Positions 47,320 through 59,837 of a DNA stretch of 64,000 bases are shown here, piece after piece. The stretch is from Lolium rigidum (taxonomy: Eukaryota; Streptophyta; Magnoliopsida; Poales; Poaceae). How positions within the stretch are numbered: position 1 is the stretch's first letter; each line of letters opens with the position of its first letter. The notes beneath the pieces were generated by a model, which had not been told where the DNA came from, made no database searches, and saw only the letters and a program-made list of their open reading frames with translations. The stretch is from assembly GCF_022539505.1 (NCBI RefSeq), contig NC_061508.1, forward strand, positions 344,237,484-344,301,483. The letters are read 5' to 3'. The translations under genes and the position numbers were made by a program.

Positions 47320-49218
47320 GCGCACATACAGTAGAGGTAAGCTAGCCAGAAATATGTTGGGAGAACAGCTAAGGTGCTGCTTTCATTGAAACTGGGGTAT
47401 TAGAAGAACATACAGTATTTCTTGGCTTCTTGCTATATGTTACGGAGAGTGTCATGGCGTTCAGTCAAAACTTTACCTCTCTAACTGCGGACCGGAGATG
47501 TTAATCTTATTTGGTTATGTATCCTGCTGCATCTATGATTCCTTAATGTTGCCTATCTTTCTTCAGTGGCTTCCCTGTTACTATAATCCATTGGTATTCT
47601 GTATTTTTTTTTTTGCGAAACAATCCATTGGTATTCTGTGACAGACAGAATTTCTGTCTGTTCTCGTATTGTAACTGAACTGAGTAATAGCTATTCATAT
47701 GTTTCTCTTCGCTAGCTACCTTACAACACGATCTGGATTCACTAAGTAATTTGACTTTTTTATAAGAGCACTAGTGGAATTATGTAAGAAAAAGAAGTTG
47801 TCATATTATATAGTACCATCTATGTGCATAATTTTTTTGCTAGAAAGGCCACATTAATTCAGAGGATTTCACAAACATAGTGATTAGATGCCATGGTCAT
47901 GGCATGACATGTCCAAACCTAAATAGACTGAAAACAGGACAACAAGAAACAGAACCTTTTTTATTAAATCAGAGAAAAAATATAAACATTTATTTAGATC
48001 ATACTGAATCAAAAGCAGATTTTGTGTATTGTAGCTAGGGAATCTTAACTCAATTTCACGACAGTTATTAGCTCATGTAAAATTAGGTTGAAATGTGATT
48101 GAACGAATTTATTTATTGTGGAATGTTAAAGATAAGCCACAAAGCACAACATAATTAGTTGGCTAAAACAGTAAAATAAACAGAAATTTGGCAGAGAAGA
48201 GGAATTACCATCAGTGGTGGACCTATGGGGACGATTTCCATCATGGGTATGCGGAGTGAAAACATTTCTATTAGGCTAACAATATAAAACCTAAATTTCA
48301 CAATAAAAAACTACAGTAATAAAATACAGAAAGTTATTCGTAGCAACAGTGTCTCTAGTTAAATTGAAAAATCAAAACAAAAACCGCTGCTGTAATTTAA
48401 TGCTACAATACACATGAATCATCCAGCGTTCTCAATCGGCAAAAGATTAAAAAAGAAAAATGACTCACAGATACTCAGTTGGGGGATTGTTGTGGCGGCG
48501 GAGCAGTGGCCTGCTTTACCGACGAGAGCCGCCGCGGTCTTCAGGAATTGGGGTGAGCGGGTGGGCGGACGGCATCTCGGTCGTCCGTTGTCCCGTGGCG
48601 CCGCCGGCACGCCGAAGAGCTCCGCTGATCCGCTCTAGGCCACTGCACTCGTCCATCGCAACTTCGGCTGACTTTCCTGTACCTACGAGAATTGCGCGGC
48701 CTGCTGGCCCGGTAACTTATTGATGTCCTACGTGGCTATTTGTAATCTTTTTTATATTTTGTGTGTGTGCAATGCATCCCGTTTGTATATCCATGTTCAG
48801 AGAGAATATATGGTGTTACATCACTGATTCATTGCCGGACACGAATTAGCAGCACCCGGGCAGAATTGTGCCCTTCTTTTCAAAGTTCGAAATTTGTATT
48901 TTTAAGTTTGAAAAAATTCTAAAAACTAATTCGGGAATAGGTACATGGATGGACTGTATACCCGTCTGAAGTTTCAGTAGAAAACTCTTTATATTTTAGA
49001 CTATAGAAAAAAAAATATAGACAAACATTTTTTGTCAGAATTTAGAATTTTTTTTACTTTCCAAAATACAAGGTATTTCAAAACAAAATTTTCTGGCGTA
49101 CAATCTTGAAGTACACATCTAGCTTCGAGATGTGAGATCTATGATCTTACAGTGACAAACTTCAAGGTGTCCACAATTTTTTCTTCTTCTTGACAAGTTT
49201 ACACCACAAAGTAGCTCC
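47320..49218. other. Intergenic region after DUF247 gene 2
   Basis: No gene supported. It contains the 19-bp LINE-tail insertion at 47603-47621, an accatcagtggtggacctat motif at 48206 that resembles a hAT-type terminal repeat, and a GC-rich stretch at 48480-48715 with ORFs lacking recognisable domains. Confidence 0.5.
47603..47621 (-). mobile_element. Minute LINE-tail insertion with an 18-bp duplication
   Basis: The sequence aatccattggtattctgt is at 47585-47602 and again at 47622-47639. Between them are only 19 bp, which read on the minus strand as TTTCGC followed by oligo-A, the 3' end style of the LINE at 39715. This fits an extreme 5' truncation. Confidence 0.55.
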
Positions 49219-50213
49219 TCCCTAGCCAGGGATCGAGTTTATTCTGAACATTACTGATATTCTCACCGTCACTTTTGATCCAATAGGGAGCAGTGTCTCC
49301 TACATTAATGCAATTGAAGTCCTATCAGGCCTTTCTGTGATAACTGAATCAACCATAAAATTGAATTCCTTAGGTCTATCAGAGGTTCCATTGCAGACAA
49401 CTTACAAAATCAACGTTGGTGGAGCCCGAGTGGAAGCTGTCAATGATAAACTATGGAGAATTTGGGTTATAGATGGTGATTTCTTGCTGAACTCCAACAA
49501 TACTATAGAAGTTATCAAAGGTAATTTAAATTACCAAGCATCCACTGGCGGAGGTTAGTGCATGGCAGGGGGCCACCGCCCCCCCCCCCAATGATTTGTA
49601 CATGCATTGAAGAATTTTTTGGGAGAGCCTAGATTATGGAATTTTTGTGTATTTTCCACCCCCATGAACTCATGTATTTCATTTTCCAGCAAGCTCCACC
49701 ACTGATGGCATCCTGAATGGGATAGAAATATTTAAGGTGGGTACTGGATCAACTATTGTAGTGGAGCCACCCAGGGCAAGTCATGACAGGAACAGGGAGA
49801 ACCGGATGAAGAGACTGACTATAATTATAGGCTCCCTTGTCGGTATTCTTTCTTTATTAATCATAGCAATTGGTATATTCTTTGTTCTTGTGATAAAAAA
49901 GAAACAGCCAACATCCAAAAGTTCAAATAATATCTTGCTTGGTTCGCAACCCCCACTGTATATCTTTGCATGTGCTAGAAGAGGCAACAAATCAATTTTA
50001 TGAGGAAAAGGTTATCGGCACCGGAGGTTTTGGAAAGTTTTACAAAGCAGTCATGAAGGGTGGTTGTAAAATTGCAATTAAGCGGTGAAACATGGTTGGA
50101 TCTAGTCAAGGTAACATGCAATTCCAGGCAGAGATTGAGCTGCTATCACGAGTGCATCACCTTCATGTGGTGTCACTCATTGGATATTGCAATGAACGGA
50201 GATTACAAGAGAG
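49219..50213 (+). pseudogene. Malectin-like receptor kinase (CrRLK1L-type) fragment
   Basis: Three blocks in different frames. Extracellular malectin-like part (about 49258-49540): INAIEVLSGLS, TTYKINVGG, LWRIWVIDGDFLLNSN. Membrane part (49705-49975): ILNGIEIF, then a transmembrane segment of about 23 hydrophobic residues and a KKKQ stop-transfer. Kinase N-lobe (about 49985-50213): VIGTGGFGKFYKA with the Gly loop, CKIAIK with the ATP-binding Lys, then [13 protein letters not shown]. The N-terminus and most of the kinase, including the catalytic loop, are missing. A hAT-like element splits it at 49543. FERONIA/THESEUS/ANXUR relatives sense cell walls and peptides; this copy is not functional. 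Confidence 0.8.
49543..49704. mobile_element. hAT-like MITE inside the receptor-kinase pseudogene
   Basis: Left end CACTGGCGGAGGTT and right end aagctccaccactg are near-perfect inverted repeats of the common plant 'CAGTGGCGGAG' hAT type. The sequence agggggccaccgcccccccc follows the left end, as in that family. Flanks caagcatc and atggcatc share the last five of eight bases, an imperfect 8-bp TSD. 162 bp, with no coding capacity. Confidence 0.55.
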
Positions 50214-51374
50214 GAGAACAAAAGAAAACACACCGACAACACACAAGACCGAGGAGAAAAGTGGCCACCCCACAAACCTAGGGGGGCGGTTGGCCGATGA
50301 GAAAACTCATCACAACCCAAGCACATCAATCACAATGAAGAGCCCTCAGGACACGCTGGAGGGACACACAGCTCGAGGCCTCGCCGGAGTAATCGAACGA
50401 ACTTCGGTCCGCCGAGACCCAAGCAACGACACCGCACCATCGACATAATCGAAGGGCAAGTGCACCCGAGACCACGCTACGCACCGACACCACCCGTGTC
50501 AAGAATCTGGCCGAAAGATCGCGCGCGGCCGAGATGACTCCACGATGCATGTGTGCCACTGGGTGGAGTCGAAGGGCATCACAAAGCAGAGACACACCCA
50601 TTGAGCACTCTCTCATGGAGCACCCTCAATGCGCCGAAGAGCTCCGAGAAGGACCCGACACTAGAGCCTAGCAACCGGCAAGAAGAAGCTACCACCACCC
50701 CTGCCACGGCTCACCTCGCATTGGAGAGGAGACCGCACCCATGGTCGCCATCTGCATAACCATGGGGCACACCAGAACAGACGGAAGCAACGTCCTCTGC
50801 CACTGATGGCAAGACAAAGGGGCTCGACACCCAGCCACGATGGCCCCCGCGTGGGAAGCTCGTCACCATCGTGGCCACCACTGCGAAACCATGGCGTCAG
50901 CTAGCCCCAACCGGCAACCCGTTGCAAGCTGATGGCTGAGTAAAGAGGAGACGACCCTCGCAACCACAACACCGACCACCACCAGACCGCCAAAAATCAT
51001 GCTAGCAGGAGCACCGCAAAAAAGGGCAGGAGCACCTCCATAACCGACGCGTTGCCCAACGCGGCCACGCTGGCCGCCATCACCAAGACCCAACACCGGC
51101 CGCCGCCCGGGAACCCCTACCACCCTCTACGAAGGAAGCAGCCGGGGATCCACCACATGCAGTAGCTGCGCTGCCTCGTGTCGCCATCGTCCGGCCGCCA
51201 CAACCGCTAGAAAAGGACGCCGAAGCAGGCTGCCCAGATCCCGCGCGCAGGAGGGCTACCCATTGCCACCGCGCCACCAGAGCTTTGCCCGACGACGCCC
51301 GCTAGTGGTAGGGAGGACGGGTGAGATGGGGAGGCTGACCGCTCGCCGGATCTGCGGCGCTCCAGTGCGGCCCG
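50214..51374. other. GC-rich unassigned segment next to the receptor-kinase break
   Basis: About 1.16 kb of GC-rich sequence begins exactly where kinase homology stops and ends at the LTR of B. Open frames on both strands are low-complexity (Pro/Thr/His- or Gly/Ala/Ser-rich) with no domain that I know. It may be the end of a transposon or a captured gene piece. I see no terminal repeat or poly(A) to settle this. Confidence 0.4.
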
Positions 51375-51760
51375 TGACATAGGCATCCCCAATGGGCCTG
51401 CCGAAGATAGTACCCAGGGTTTACTGGAAGCCCATGATTCGAAGAATAAGAAGAATCAGAAGCCCGAGTTGTTATTAAGGAAAGCTAGAGTTGTATTAGG
51501 AGATGATGTTTGTAATCTTGCGGGATGAGTTAGAAACCTTCCCGGACTCTGTAACTTGTACAATACGAATCCCTCGGCTCCACCTCCTATATAAGGGGGA
51601 GTCGAGGGACAAAGAAATCATCGAATCTACTATCAACACAACCCTAGTTTTATATTCGTCGAGTACTTTTCGGCTGAAACCTTCGAGATCTACTTGCCCT
51701 CTACATCTAACTAAACCCTAGTCTACAATCCGTAGGCATTGACAAGTTGATACGTTGTCA
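51375..51760 (+). repeat. 5' LTR of element B
   Basis: Begins TGACATAGGC and ends ATACGTTGTCA. TATATAAGG at 51588-51596. Clearly homologous to the LTRs of C but with many substitutions, so B and C are not recent copies of each other. Confidence 0.93.
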
Positions 51761-51761
51761 A

Positions 51762-51778
51762 TTGGCGCCGTCTGTGGG
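51762..51778 (+). other. Primer-binding site of element B
   Basis: TTGGCGCCGTCTGTGGG, identical to that of C, 1 bp after the LTR. Confidence 0.75.
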
Positions 51779-51806
51779 ATTTAGAGGCGACAAGGAGCTG
51801 ATCTCG

Positions 51807-52513
51807 ATGGCACGTTCAAAATCGTCGACTTCATCGGTGGCAAGCAACATCATGGACAGAGGTAAACAGATCGAAACTGGTCTAGTTGATTTTATACCTC
51901 ACCCGCCCTCCCGTTTGGATGCATATGCGTATTTGGAGGAGCCCATGAAGATGACGTTTGGAAAGTTCCACTTCCGCGTCGAGAAAGAAGGAGCGTATCG
52001 TCTCGAAATTCCGATCTCGTCGGGATCTTCGGCGGTTGGTCCTGACTCCTCAAACTCAATATCATCCATCGAGTCAAGCGACGAGGAGATTTCGTCGCCA
52101 CGCTTCATCGGCAGCAGGGCAAGCGAAAAACTCGCCAAGATCTTCAGCGACATGTCTTTCGAGTCATCTGCGGACTCCTATATAAGCGATGATTCGAGCG
52201 ACACCGATAGCTTCGACTTCATTGACAAATCCATCTCTATTGGGAAGGTCTTCACCAATCTCTATGATGGTGTCACCAAACCAAGCAAAGTGAAAACTCC
52301 AAAATATCACCAAGTTTATGCCATCGGAGAAGCAAGTCGCGATCAAGAGGAAACATCAGAGGCTTTCGACGATTTGGGAAACCCCTAAGTCGATCCCTCA
52401 GATCTAAGGAGAGGTTTGGGCACTAAATATGTTGGGCCCACACCACGTGTCAGAGTTCAACTTCCACAGGCAGCATGGGATAGAGCTGCGAAAGCTTTGG
52501 ATGGCTCTGACCA
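51807..52513 (+). pseudogene. N-terminal gag segment of element B
   Basis: ATG 51807 (MARSKSSTSS), open to TAA at 52386-52388. C has TAC (Tyr) there, so this is a nonsense change in B. The frame remains readable after the TAA until a one-base loss near 52511, after which the 748-codon frame starts. Ser-rich and acidic, with FGKFHFRVEKEG and LAKIFSDMSFESSADSYISD shared with C. Function of this N-terminal extension unknown. Confidence 0.8.
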
Positions 52514-54708
52514 ATGGAGACAACTGCCACGGTAGAAGAACTGCAAGCATATCAATATAGGCTCGCCAGAGAAAGAAGGGAATTGGAAAAACAGACAGCT
52601 GCTCTTAATAGAAGAAAGGAAGCAGCTTCCGCGTCAAGCAGGCGAAGAGCGGAGTTAAGTCGACAGTCAGGAACTTCGGGAGATAGTTACAGAGAAGCTC
52701 GGAGGAGAGCAAGATCTCGGCTGCAAAATATACCGGAGGCTGAAAGAGAAACTTTAATCCAAAACCTCGACATGTCCTTTATGTCAATCGACACAAGGGG
52801 GAATATTATCCCAAAAACACCAGAAGCAGGGTACATGGCGACACAAGCTTACATCCTGGCGTCCAGACCACCTCCCGGAGATCCAAGAGAAGCATTGTAT
52901 AACATGGCCATGGCAGGATGTGGCGCCATGGGAGCAGCGTTTGCAGCTACACCTCCCGAAGGAACTGCAAGGCAAAATAGTCCGAGACCTACCGCAGCAG
53001 TACAAGATCCACCGAGAGCGAGTGGAGCCAGAGACACGACGACTCAGGCCAGAGTGGATAGAGCGCGACAAGAAAGAAGGGAACATCGGCATTCACCAGA
53101 ACTTGCTGAAGAAGATATGTGTGGACTCCCGTGTTTTACACGATGGGTCCGAAAAACTAGAGTTCCATCAGGATTCAAGCTACCCGATAGTTTCAAGAAA
53201 TTCGACGGCCTACAAGATCCCGAGGATTGGCTAGTCGATTACCTTGAGACAGTGAAATTAATAGGCGGAACAAGAGCAACAGCCATGCAGAGCATTCAAA
53301 TACATCTGAGCGGAGCCGCCAGATCGTGGATAAAGAAACTTCCCCCAGGCTCCATCGACAGCTGGGAAAGTTTTAAGGATGTGTTCATCAAGAATTTTCG
53401 GTCAACCTGCAAGAAACCTGCGACACTAGAGGAGCTGAGGTCATGTCGACAAAAACATGATGAATCAATGAGAAAATACATCCGAAGGTGGAACATCATC
53501 AAAAACTCGGCAGAAAATATATCCGACGAAAGAGCGATAGATGCGTTCGTAGCAGGAGTTCGACGAGGAGATTTCGTGGAGGACTTGGGGAGGACAAACC
53601 CAAGGACAGTATCAGCATTAATGGAAATAGCAAACAGATGGGCAGATGGTGAAGATGCAGTACATAACAAACGACATAGGTCCCCAGAGGAGGACCGCAG
53701 TCGAAATTTTCAAAATAGACGCCGATTTCCTCGACAATTCTCAAATTACGACGCACCCGGCCAAATATCGGCTGGTTTTCGAGGAAACAATGGAGGAAAC
53801 AATAGAGATGATTACCAAAGAAGTAATGTTCAGCAAGGCGACAATAGAGATAACAGACAAAATAGCGGATCAAGGTTCCAGAGATCTTTCATAACTCCCG
53901 AAGATATGATGAACGGACCATGCCAGATGCATTTTTATCTCGACAGCAATGGGAAAAGGCAATCAGGACATCTACAGAAAGACTGCCGCAATTTCCAAGC
54001 AATGCTACGGGTCGCAGGGATGGCTAATGCTCACGCAGCAAATAGAAACCCCCAAGGGCCCAGGAGCGAGATCCACTTGCCACCCCCTCCCACGATCACG
54101 GATGAAAATCGACATCAGCTCAGAATAGCGGCAGCACCACAACCACCTCCATATGTCGATCCGAATAATAATGGTGCGGTCTCGATGATTCAAAAAGCTA
54201 GGCCATCTAATAGGGCTCAGAAGGTAATCTCGCGGCAAATGTTTATGGCAGAAAAGATGCCTCCACCAACGGTTGAGTACCTAAATTGGTCAGGGCAAGA
54301 CATCGGCTTCACAATAGCGGATCACCCGCAGCAAGTTCCTCGACCAGGGCAATCAACACTTATCTTACCAGCAGTAATTGCAGGATTCGACGTATCTCGA
54401 GTATTTATAGATGGAGGCAGCAGCCTAAACCTCATGTACGCAGATACACTAAGGAAGATGAACATCTCCTTAGCAAATTTGAAACCAACCGACACACGTT
54501 TCCACGGCATCACACCAGAGAAGCCAAGTTACCCATTGGGGAAGATCAATCTCGACGTTCAGTTTGGGACCCGAGAAAATTACAGGATAGAAAGGTTGGA
54601 ATTCGAAGTTGTCGATTTCCCGTCGCAGTATCACGCTTTGTTGGGACGCCCAGCGTATGCCAGGTTTATGGCGGTGCCACACTACACATACCTGCTTTGG
54701 AGGTTGCT
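52514..54708 (+). CDS. gag-protease of element B
   Basis: A clean frame of about 731 codons up to the A2 insertion. Residues 11-70: charged helix. Gag domain 216-380 (FKLPDSFKKFDG, HLSGAARSWIKKLPPGS, ESMRKYIRRWNIIK). A basic Arg/Asn-rich region precedes the zinc-knuckle variant C470-x2-H-x12-H486-x4-C491. Aspartic protease near 633 (FIDGGSSLNLMYADTL). The next part, GRPAYARFMAVPHYTYLLW, leads into RT after A2. The equivalent region of C is broken in many places, so B serves as the reference for the family. Confidence 0.9.
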
Positions 54709-56304
54709 TGATGGCGTGTATTTCACACGTTCGTTGGGCAACCCCAAGAGGAAGGTATGATGCGCACAGCAGCAAGTTTTCCCTCAGAAAGAAACCAAGG
54801 TTTATCGAACCAGGAGGAGCCAAGAAGCACGTTGAAGGTTGATGGCGGCGGGATGTAGTGCGGCGCAACACCGGAGATTCCGGCGCCAACGTGGAACCCG
54901 CACAACACAACCAAAGTACTTTGCCCCAACGAAACAGTGAGGTTGTCAATCTCACCGGCTTGCTGTAACAAAGAGTTAACCGTATTGTGTGGAAGATGAT
55001 TGTTTGCGAGAAAACAAGTAGAACAAGTATTGCAGTAGATTGTATTTCGAGTAAAGAGAATTGGACCGGGGTCCACAGTTCACTAGAGGTGTCTCTCCCA
55101 TAAGACGAACAGCATGTTGGGTGAACAAATTACGGTTGGGCAATTGACAAATAAAGAGAGCATGACCATGCACATACATATCATGATGAGTATAGTGAGA
55201 TTTAATTGGGCATTACGACAAAGTACATAGACCGTCATCCAACCGCATCTATGCCTAAAAAGTCCACCTTCAGGTTATCATCCGAACCCCTCCGAGTATT
55301 AAGTTGCTAACAACGGACAATTGCATTAAGTATTGCGCGTAATGTAACTAGTGACTACATCCTTGAACATAGCACTAATGTTTTATCCCTAGTGGCAACA
55401 AGCACATCCATAACCTTAGTGGTTCTTGTCACTCCTCCGGATTCACAGAGGCATGAACCCACTATCGAGCATAAATACTCCCTCTTGGAGTTACTAGCAT
55501 CAACTTGGCCGGAGCATCTACTAATAACGGAGAGCATGCAAGATCATAAACAACACATAAGCATAGCTTTGATAATCAACATAACAAGTATTCTCTATTC
55601 ATCGGATCCCAACAAACGCAACATATAGAATTACGGATAGATGATCTTGATCATGTTAGGCAGCTCACAAGATCCGACAATGATAGCACAATGGGGAGAA
55701 GACAACCATCTAGCTACTGCTATGGACCCATAGTCCAGGGGTAGACTACTCACACATCACACCGGAGGCGACCATGGCGGCGTAGAGTCCTCCGGGAGAT
55801 GATTCCCCTCTCCGGCAGGGTGCCGGAGGCGATCTCCTGGATCCCCCGAGATGGGATCGGCGGCGGCGGCGTCTCTGGAAGGTTTTCCGTATCGTGGTTC
55901 TCGGTACTGGGGGTTTCGTCACGGAGACTTTTTATAGGCGAAAGGGCAGGTCAAGAGGCGGCACGGGGGCCCCACACCACAGGGCCGCGCGGCCAAGGGG
56001 GGGGCCGCGCCGCCCTAGGGTGTGGCCCCTCCGTGGCCCCTCTTCGTCTCTCCTTCGGACTTCTGGAAGCTTCGTGAGAAAATAGGCCCCTGGCTTTGAT
56101 TTCGTCCAATTCCGAGAATATTTCCTTACTAGGATTTACGAAACCAAAAACAGCAGAACAAAGCAATCGGCACTTCGGCATCTTGTTAATAGGTTAGTTC
56201 CGGAAAATGCACGAATATGACATAAAGTGTGCATAAAACATGTAGATAACATCAATAATGTGGCATGGAACATAAGAAATTATCGATACGTCGGAGACGT
56301 ATCA
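54709..56304 (-). repeat. 3' LTR of element A2
   Basis: Plus-strand ends TGATGGCGTGTA and GGAGACGTATCA. TATAAAAAG on the minus strand at 55936-55928, which A1 lacks. Confidence 0.93.
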
Positions 56305-56320
56305 GCATCCCCAAGCTTAG
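56305..56320 (-). other. Polypurine tract of element A2
   Basis: gcatccccaagcttag on the plus strand, identical to the A1 PPT. Confidence 0.7.
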
Positions 56321-58900
56321 TTCTGCTCGTCCCGAGCGGGTAAAACGATAACACGGATAATTTCCGGAGTGACATGCCATCATAATCTTGATCATACTAT
56401 TTGTAAAGCATATGTAGTGAATGCAGCGATCAAAACAATGTATATGACATGAGTAAACAAGTGAATCATATAGCAAAGACTTTTCATGAATAGCACTTCA
56501 AGACAAGCATCAATAAGTCTTGCATAAGAGTTAACTCATAAAGCAATAATTCAAAGTAAAGGTATTGAAGCAACACAAAAGAAGATTAAGTTTCAGCGGT
56601 TGCTTTCAACTTGTAACATGTATATCTCATGGATATTGTCAACATAGAGTAATATAATAAGTGCAATAAGCAAGTATGTAGGAATCAATGCATAGTTCAC
56701 ACAAGTGTTTGCTTCTTGAGGTGGAGAGAAATAGGTGAACTGACTCAACATTGAAAGTAAAAGAATGGTCCTCCATAGAGGAAAAGCATCGATTGCTATA
56801 TTTGTGCTAGAGCTTTGATTTTGAAAACATGAAACAATTTTGTCAACGGTAGTAATAAAGCATATGTATCATGTAAATTATATCTTACAAGTTGCAAGCC
56901 TCATGCATAGTATACTAATAGTGCCCGCACCTTGTCCTAATTAGCTTGGACTACCGGATCATCACAATGCATTGTTTTTACCAAGTGTCACAAAGGGGTA
57001 CCTCTATGCCGCTCGTACAAAGGTCTAAGGAGAAAGCTCGCATTGGATTTCTCGCTATTGATTATTCTTCAACTTAGACATCCATACCGGGACAACATAG
57101 ACAACGAGATAATGGACTCCTCTTTTATGCATAAGCATATAACAACAATTAATAATTTTCTCATTTGAGATTTGAGGATTGTTGTCCAAAACTGAAACTT
57201 CCACCATGGAACATGGCTTTAGTTAGCGGCCCAATGTTCTTCTCTAACATATGCATGCTTAACCCTATGGTGGTAGATCTCTCTTACTTCGGACAAGACG
57301 AACATGCATAGCAACTCACATGAAATTCAACAAAGAGTAGTTGATGGCGTCCCCAGTAAACATGGTTATCGCACAACAAGCAACTTAATAAGAGATAAAG
57401 TGCATAATTACATATTCAATACCACAATAGTTTAAAGCTATTTGTCCCATGAGCTATATATTGCAAAGGTGAATGATGGAATTTTAAAGGTAGCACTCAA
57501 GCATTTTACTTTGGAATGGCGGAAAAATACCATGTAGTAGGTAGGTATGGTGGACACAAATGGCATAGTGGTTGGCTCAAGTATTTTGGATGCATGAGAA
57601 GTATTCCCTCTCGATACAAGGTTTAGGCTAGCAAGGCTTATTTGAAACAAACACAAGGATGAACCGGTGCAGCAAAACTCACATAAAAGACATATTGAAA
57701 ATATTATAAGACTCTACACCGTCTTCCTTGTTGTTCAAACTCAATACTAGAAATTATCTAGACCTTAGAGAAACCAAATATGCAAACCAAATTTTAGCAT
57801 GCTCTATGTATTTCTTCATTAATGGGTGCAAAGCATATGATGCAAGAGCTTAATCATGAGCACAACAATTGCCAAGTATCACATTACCCAAGACATTTAT
57901 AGCAATTACTACATGTATCATTTTCCAATTCCAACCATATAACAATTTAACGAAGGAGAAACTTCGCCATGAATACTATGAGTAGAAACCAAGGACATAC
58001 TTGTCCATATGCTACAGCGGAGCGTGTCTCTCTCCCATAAAGTGAATGCTAGGATCCATTTTATTCAAACAAAACAAAAAAACAAAAACAAACCGACGCT
58101 CCAAGAAAAAGCACATAAGATGTGATGGAATAAAAATATAGTTTCAGGGGAGGAACCTGATAATGTTGTCGATGAAGAAGGGGATGCCTTGGGCATCCCC
58201 AAGCTTAGACGCTTGAGTCTTCTTGATATATGCAGGGGTGAACCACCGGGTGCATCCCCAAGCTTAGAGCTTTCACTCTCCTTGATCATGTTGCATCATA
58301 CTCCTCTCTTGATCCTTGAAAACTTCCTCCACACCAAACTCGAAACAACTCATTAGAGGGTTAGTGCACATTATAAATTGACATATTCAGAGGTGACACA
58401 ATCATTCTTAACACTTCTGGACATTGCATAATGCTACTGGACATTAATGGATCAAAGAAATTCATCCAACATAGCGAAAGAGGCAATGCGAAATAAAAGG
58501 CAGAATCTGTCAAAACAGAACAGTTCGTATTGACGAATTTTAAAATGGCACCAGACTTGCTCAAATGAAAATGCTCAAATTGAATGAAAGTTGCGTACAT
58601 ATCTGAGGATCATGCACGTAAATTGGCTTAATTTTATGAGTTACCTACAGGGAGGTGGACCCAGATTCGTGACAGCAAAGAAATCTGGAACTGTGCAGTA
58701 ATCCAAATCTAGTACTTACTTTTCTATCAACGGCTTAACTTGGCACAACAAAACACAAAACTAAGATAAGGAGAGGTTGCTACAGTAGTAAACAACTTCC
58801 AAGACACAAAATAAAAACAAAGTACTGTAGGTAAAAACATGGGTTGTCTCCCATAAGCGCTTTTCTTTAACGCCTTTCAGCTAGGCGCAGAAAGTGTGTA
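56321..58900 (-). other. Noncoding internal region of element A2
   Basis: About 2.6 kb colinear with 8153-10726 of A1. Secondary PPT-like ccccaagcttag motifs at about 58196 and 58256. No gene supported. Confidence 0.7.
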
Positions 58901-59582
58901 TCAAGTATTATCGAAGGGTGATGCATTGTTATCATGAGCTCCCCCATCCATAGTGGTACTAAGGGCTTTGTCAATTTTAGGCCTATAATAATACTTCTTT
59001 GGTCTAGGCACTTTAGAGACATACATAAACTTTTGCTCCTTACCCACATAAGCTTTCTCCTTATATTTAAGAGAAGAAAATGTTGAACCCAAGGTTCCCA
59101 TAGCTTTTTCAAGTTCATCAATCCTATTGATTTGATCATCATGGTCAGCATTAGTTCCTAGGACACTAATTCTTTCATCAATTCCTCCTAAGGATTTATC
59201 AAGTTCATCAGTTTTTATCAAGTAATATTTCCAATTTAGCTTCAATACTTGGAAAAATTTTCTCTATGGTTTCCAATTTTTTCATAACATCTTCAAGAGA
59301 GATTTCAGTTTTAACTTTATCAACAGGGGGTATTCCAAATAAGCTCTCAATAATGCAACTAGCTTCTAATGCAGGAGTACTTAGGAAGTCACCTTTTGCG
59401 AGACTATCAAGAACATATCTATTCCAGCTAGATATACCAACATAAAAATTCCTGAGTAAAATAATGGTGGAGTGCTTCTTAGTGCATCTATTATGAGCAT
59501 CGCTAATTCTATACCAAGCATCTCTCAAACATTCTCCCCCTCGTTGCTTAAACGTGCGAACTTCAACTTCAGGATTACTCAT
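58901..59582 (-). pseudogene. gag-derived ORF of element A2, frameshifted
   Basis: The upstream frame (59582-59208) starts MSNPEVEVRTFKQRGGEC and carries the Athila-type gag segment DAWYRISDAHNRC ... LLRNFYVGISSWNRYVLD. This corresponds to 'AWERMKSLVKNC ... FYAGLNF' in F. A shift near 59230 leads to the second frame (59245-58901), with helical segments and a Lys/Arg/Tyr patch (RPKKYYYRPK). It ends SPFDNT. No protease. It is a shortened gag whose middle differs completely from A1's ORF. Confidence 0.7.
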
Positions 59583-59808
59583 TTTAGTAGTAGTAAATAA
59601 AGCAAACTAGATAAAGTAAATGCAAGTAAACTCATTTTTTTTGTGTTTTTGATATAGTAAACAAGATAGCAAGTAAAGTAAAACTAGCAACTAATTTTTT
59701 TGTATTTTGATTTAGTGCAGCAAACAAAGTAGTAAATAAAACTAAGCAAGACAAAAACAAAGTAAAGAGATTGAGAAGTGGAGACTCCCCTTGCAGCGTG
59801 TCTTGATC

Positions 59809-59826
59809 TCCCCGGCAACGGCGCCA
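59809..59826 (-). other. Primer-binding site of element A2, tRNA-Asp type
   Basis: Minus strand TGGCGCCGTTGCCGGGGA, 11 bp from the 5' LTR. Identical to that of A1. Confidence 0.85.
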
Positions 59827-59837
59827 GAAAATATGCT

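Noticed and set aside
48460..48723. GC-rich plus-strand ORF
   Set aside because: No recognisable domain, and three overlapping open frames on both strands. Base composition alone explains it.
50092..50448. Plus-strand ORF joining kinase sequence to the GC-rich segment as a fusion gene
   Set aside because: Begins inside a broken kinase frame. The added part is low-complexity, and no start or splice site supports it.
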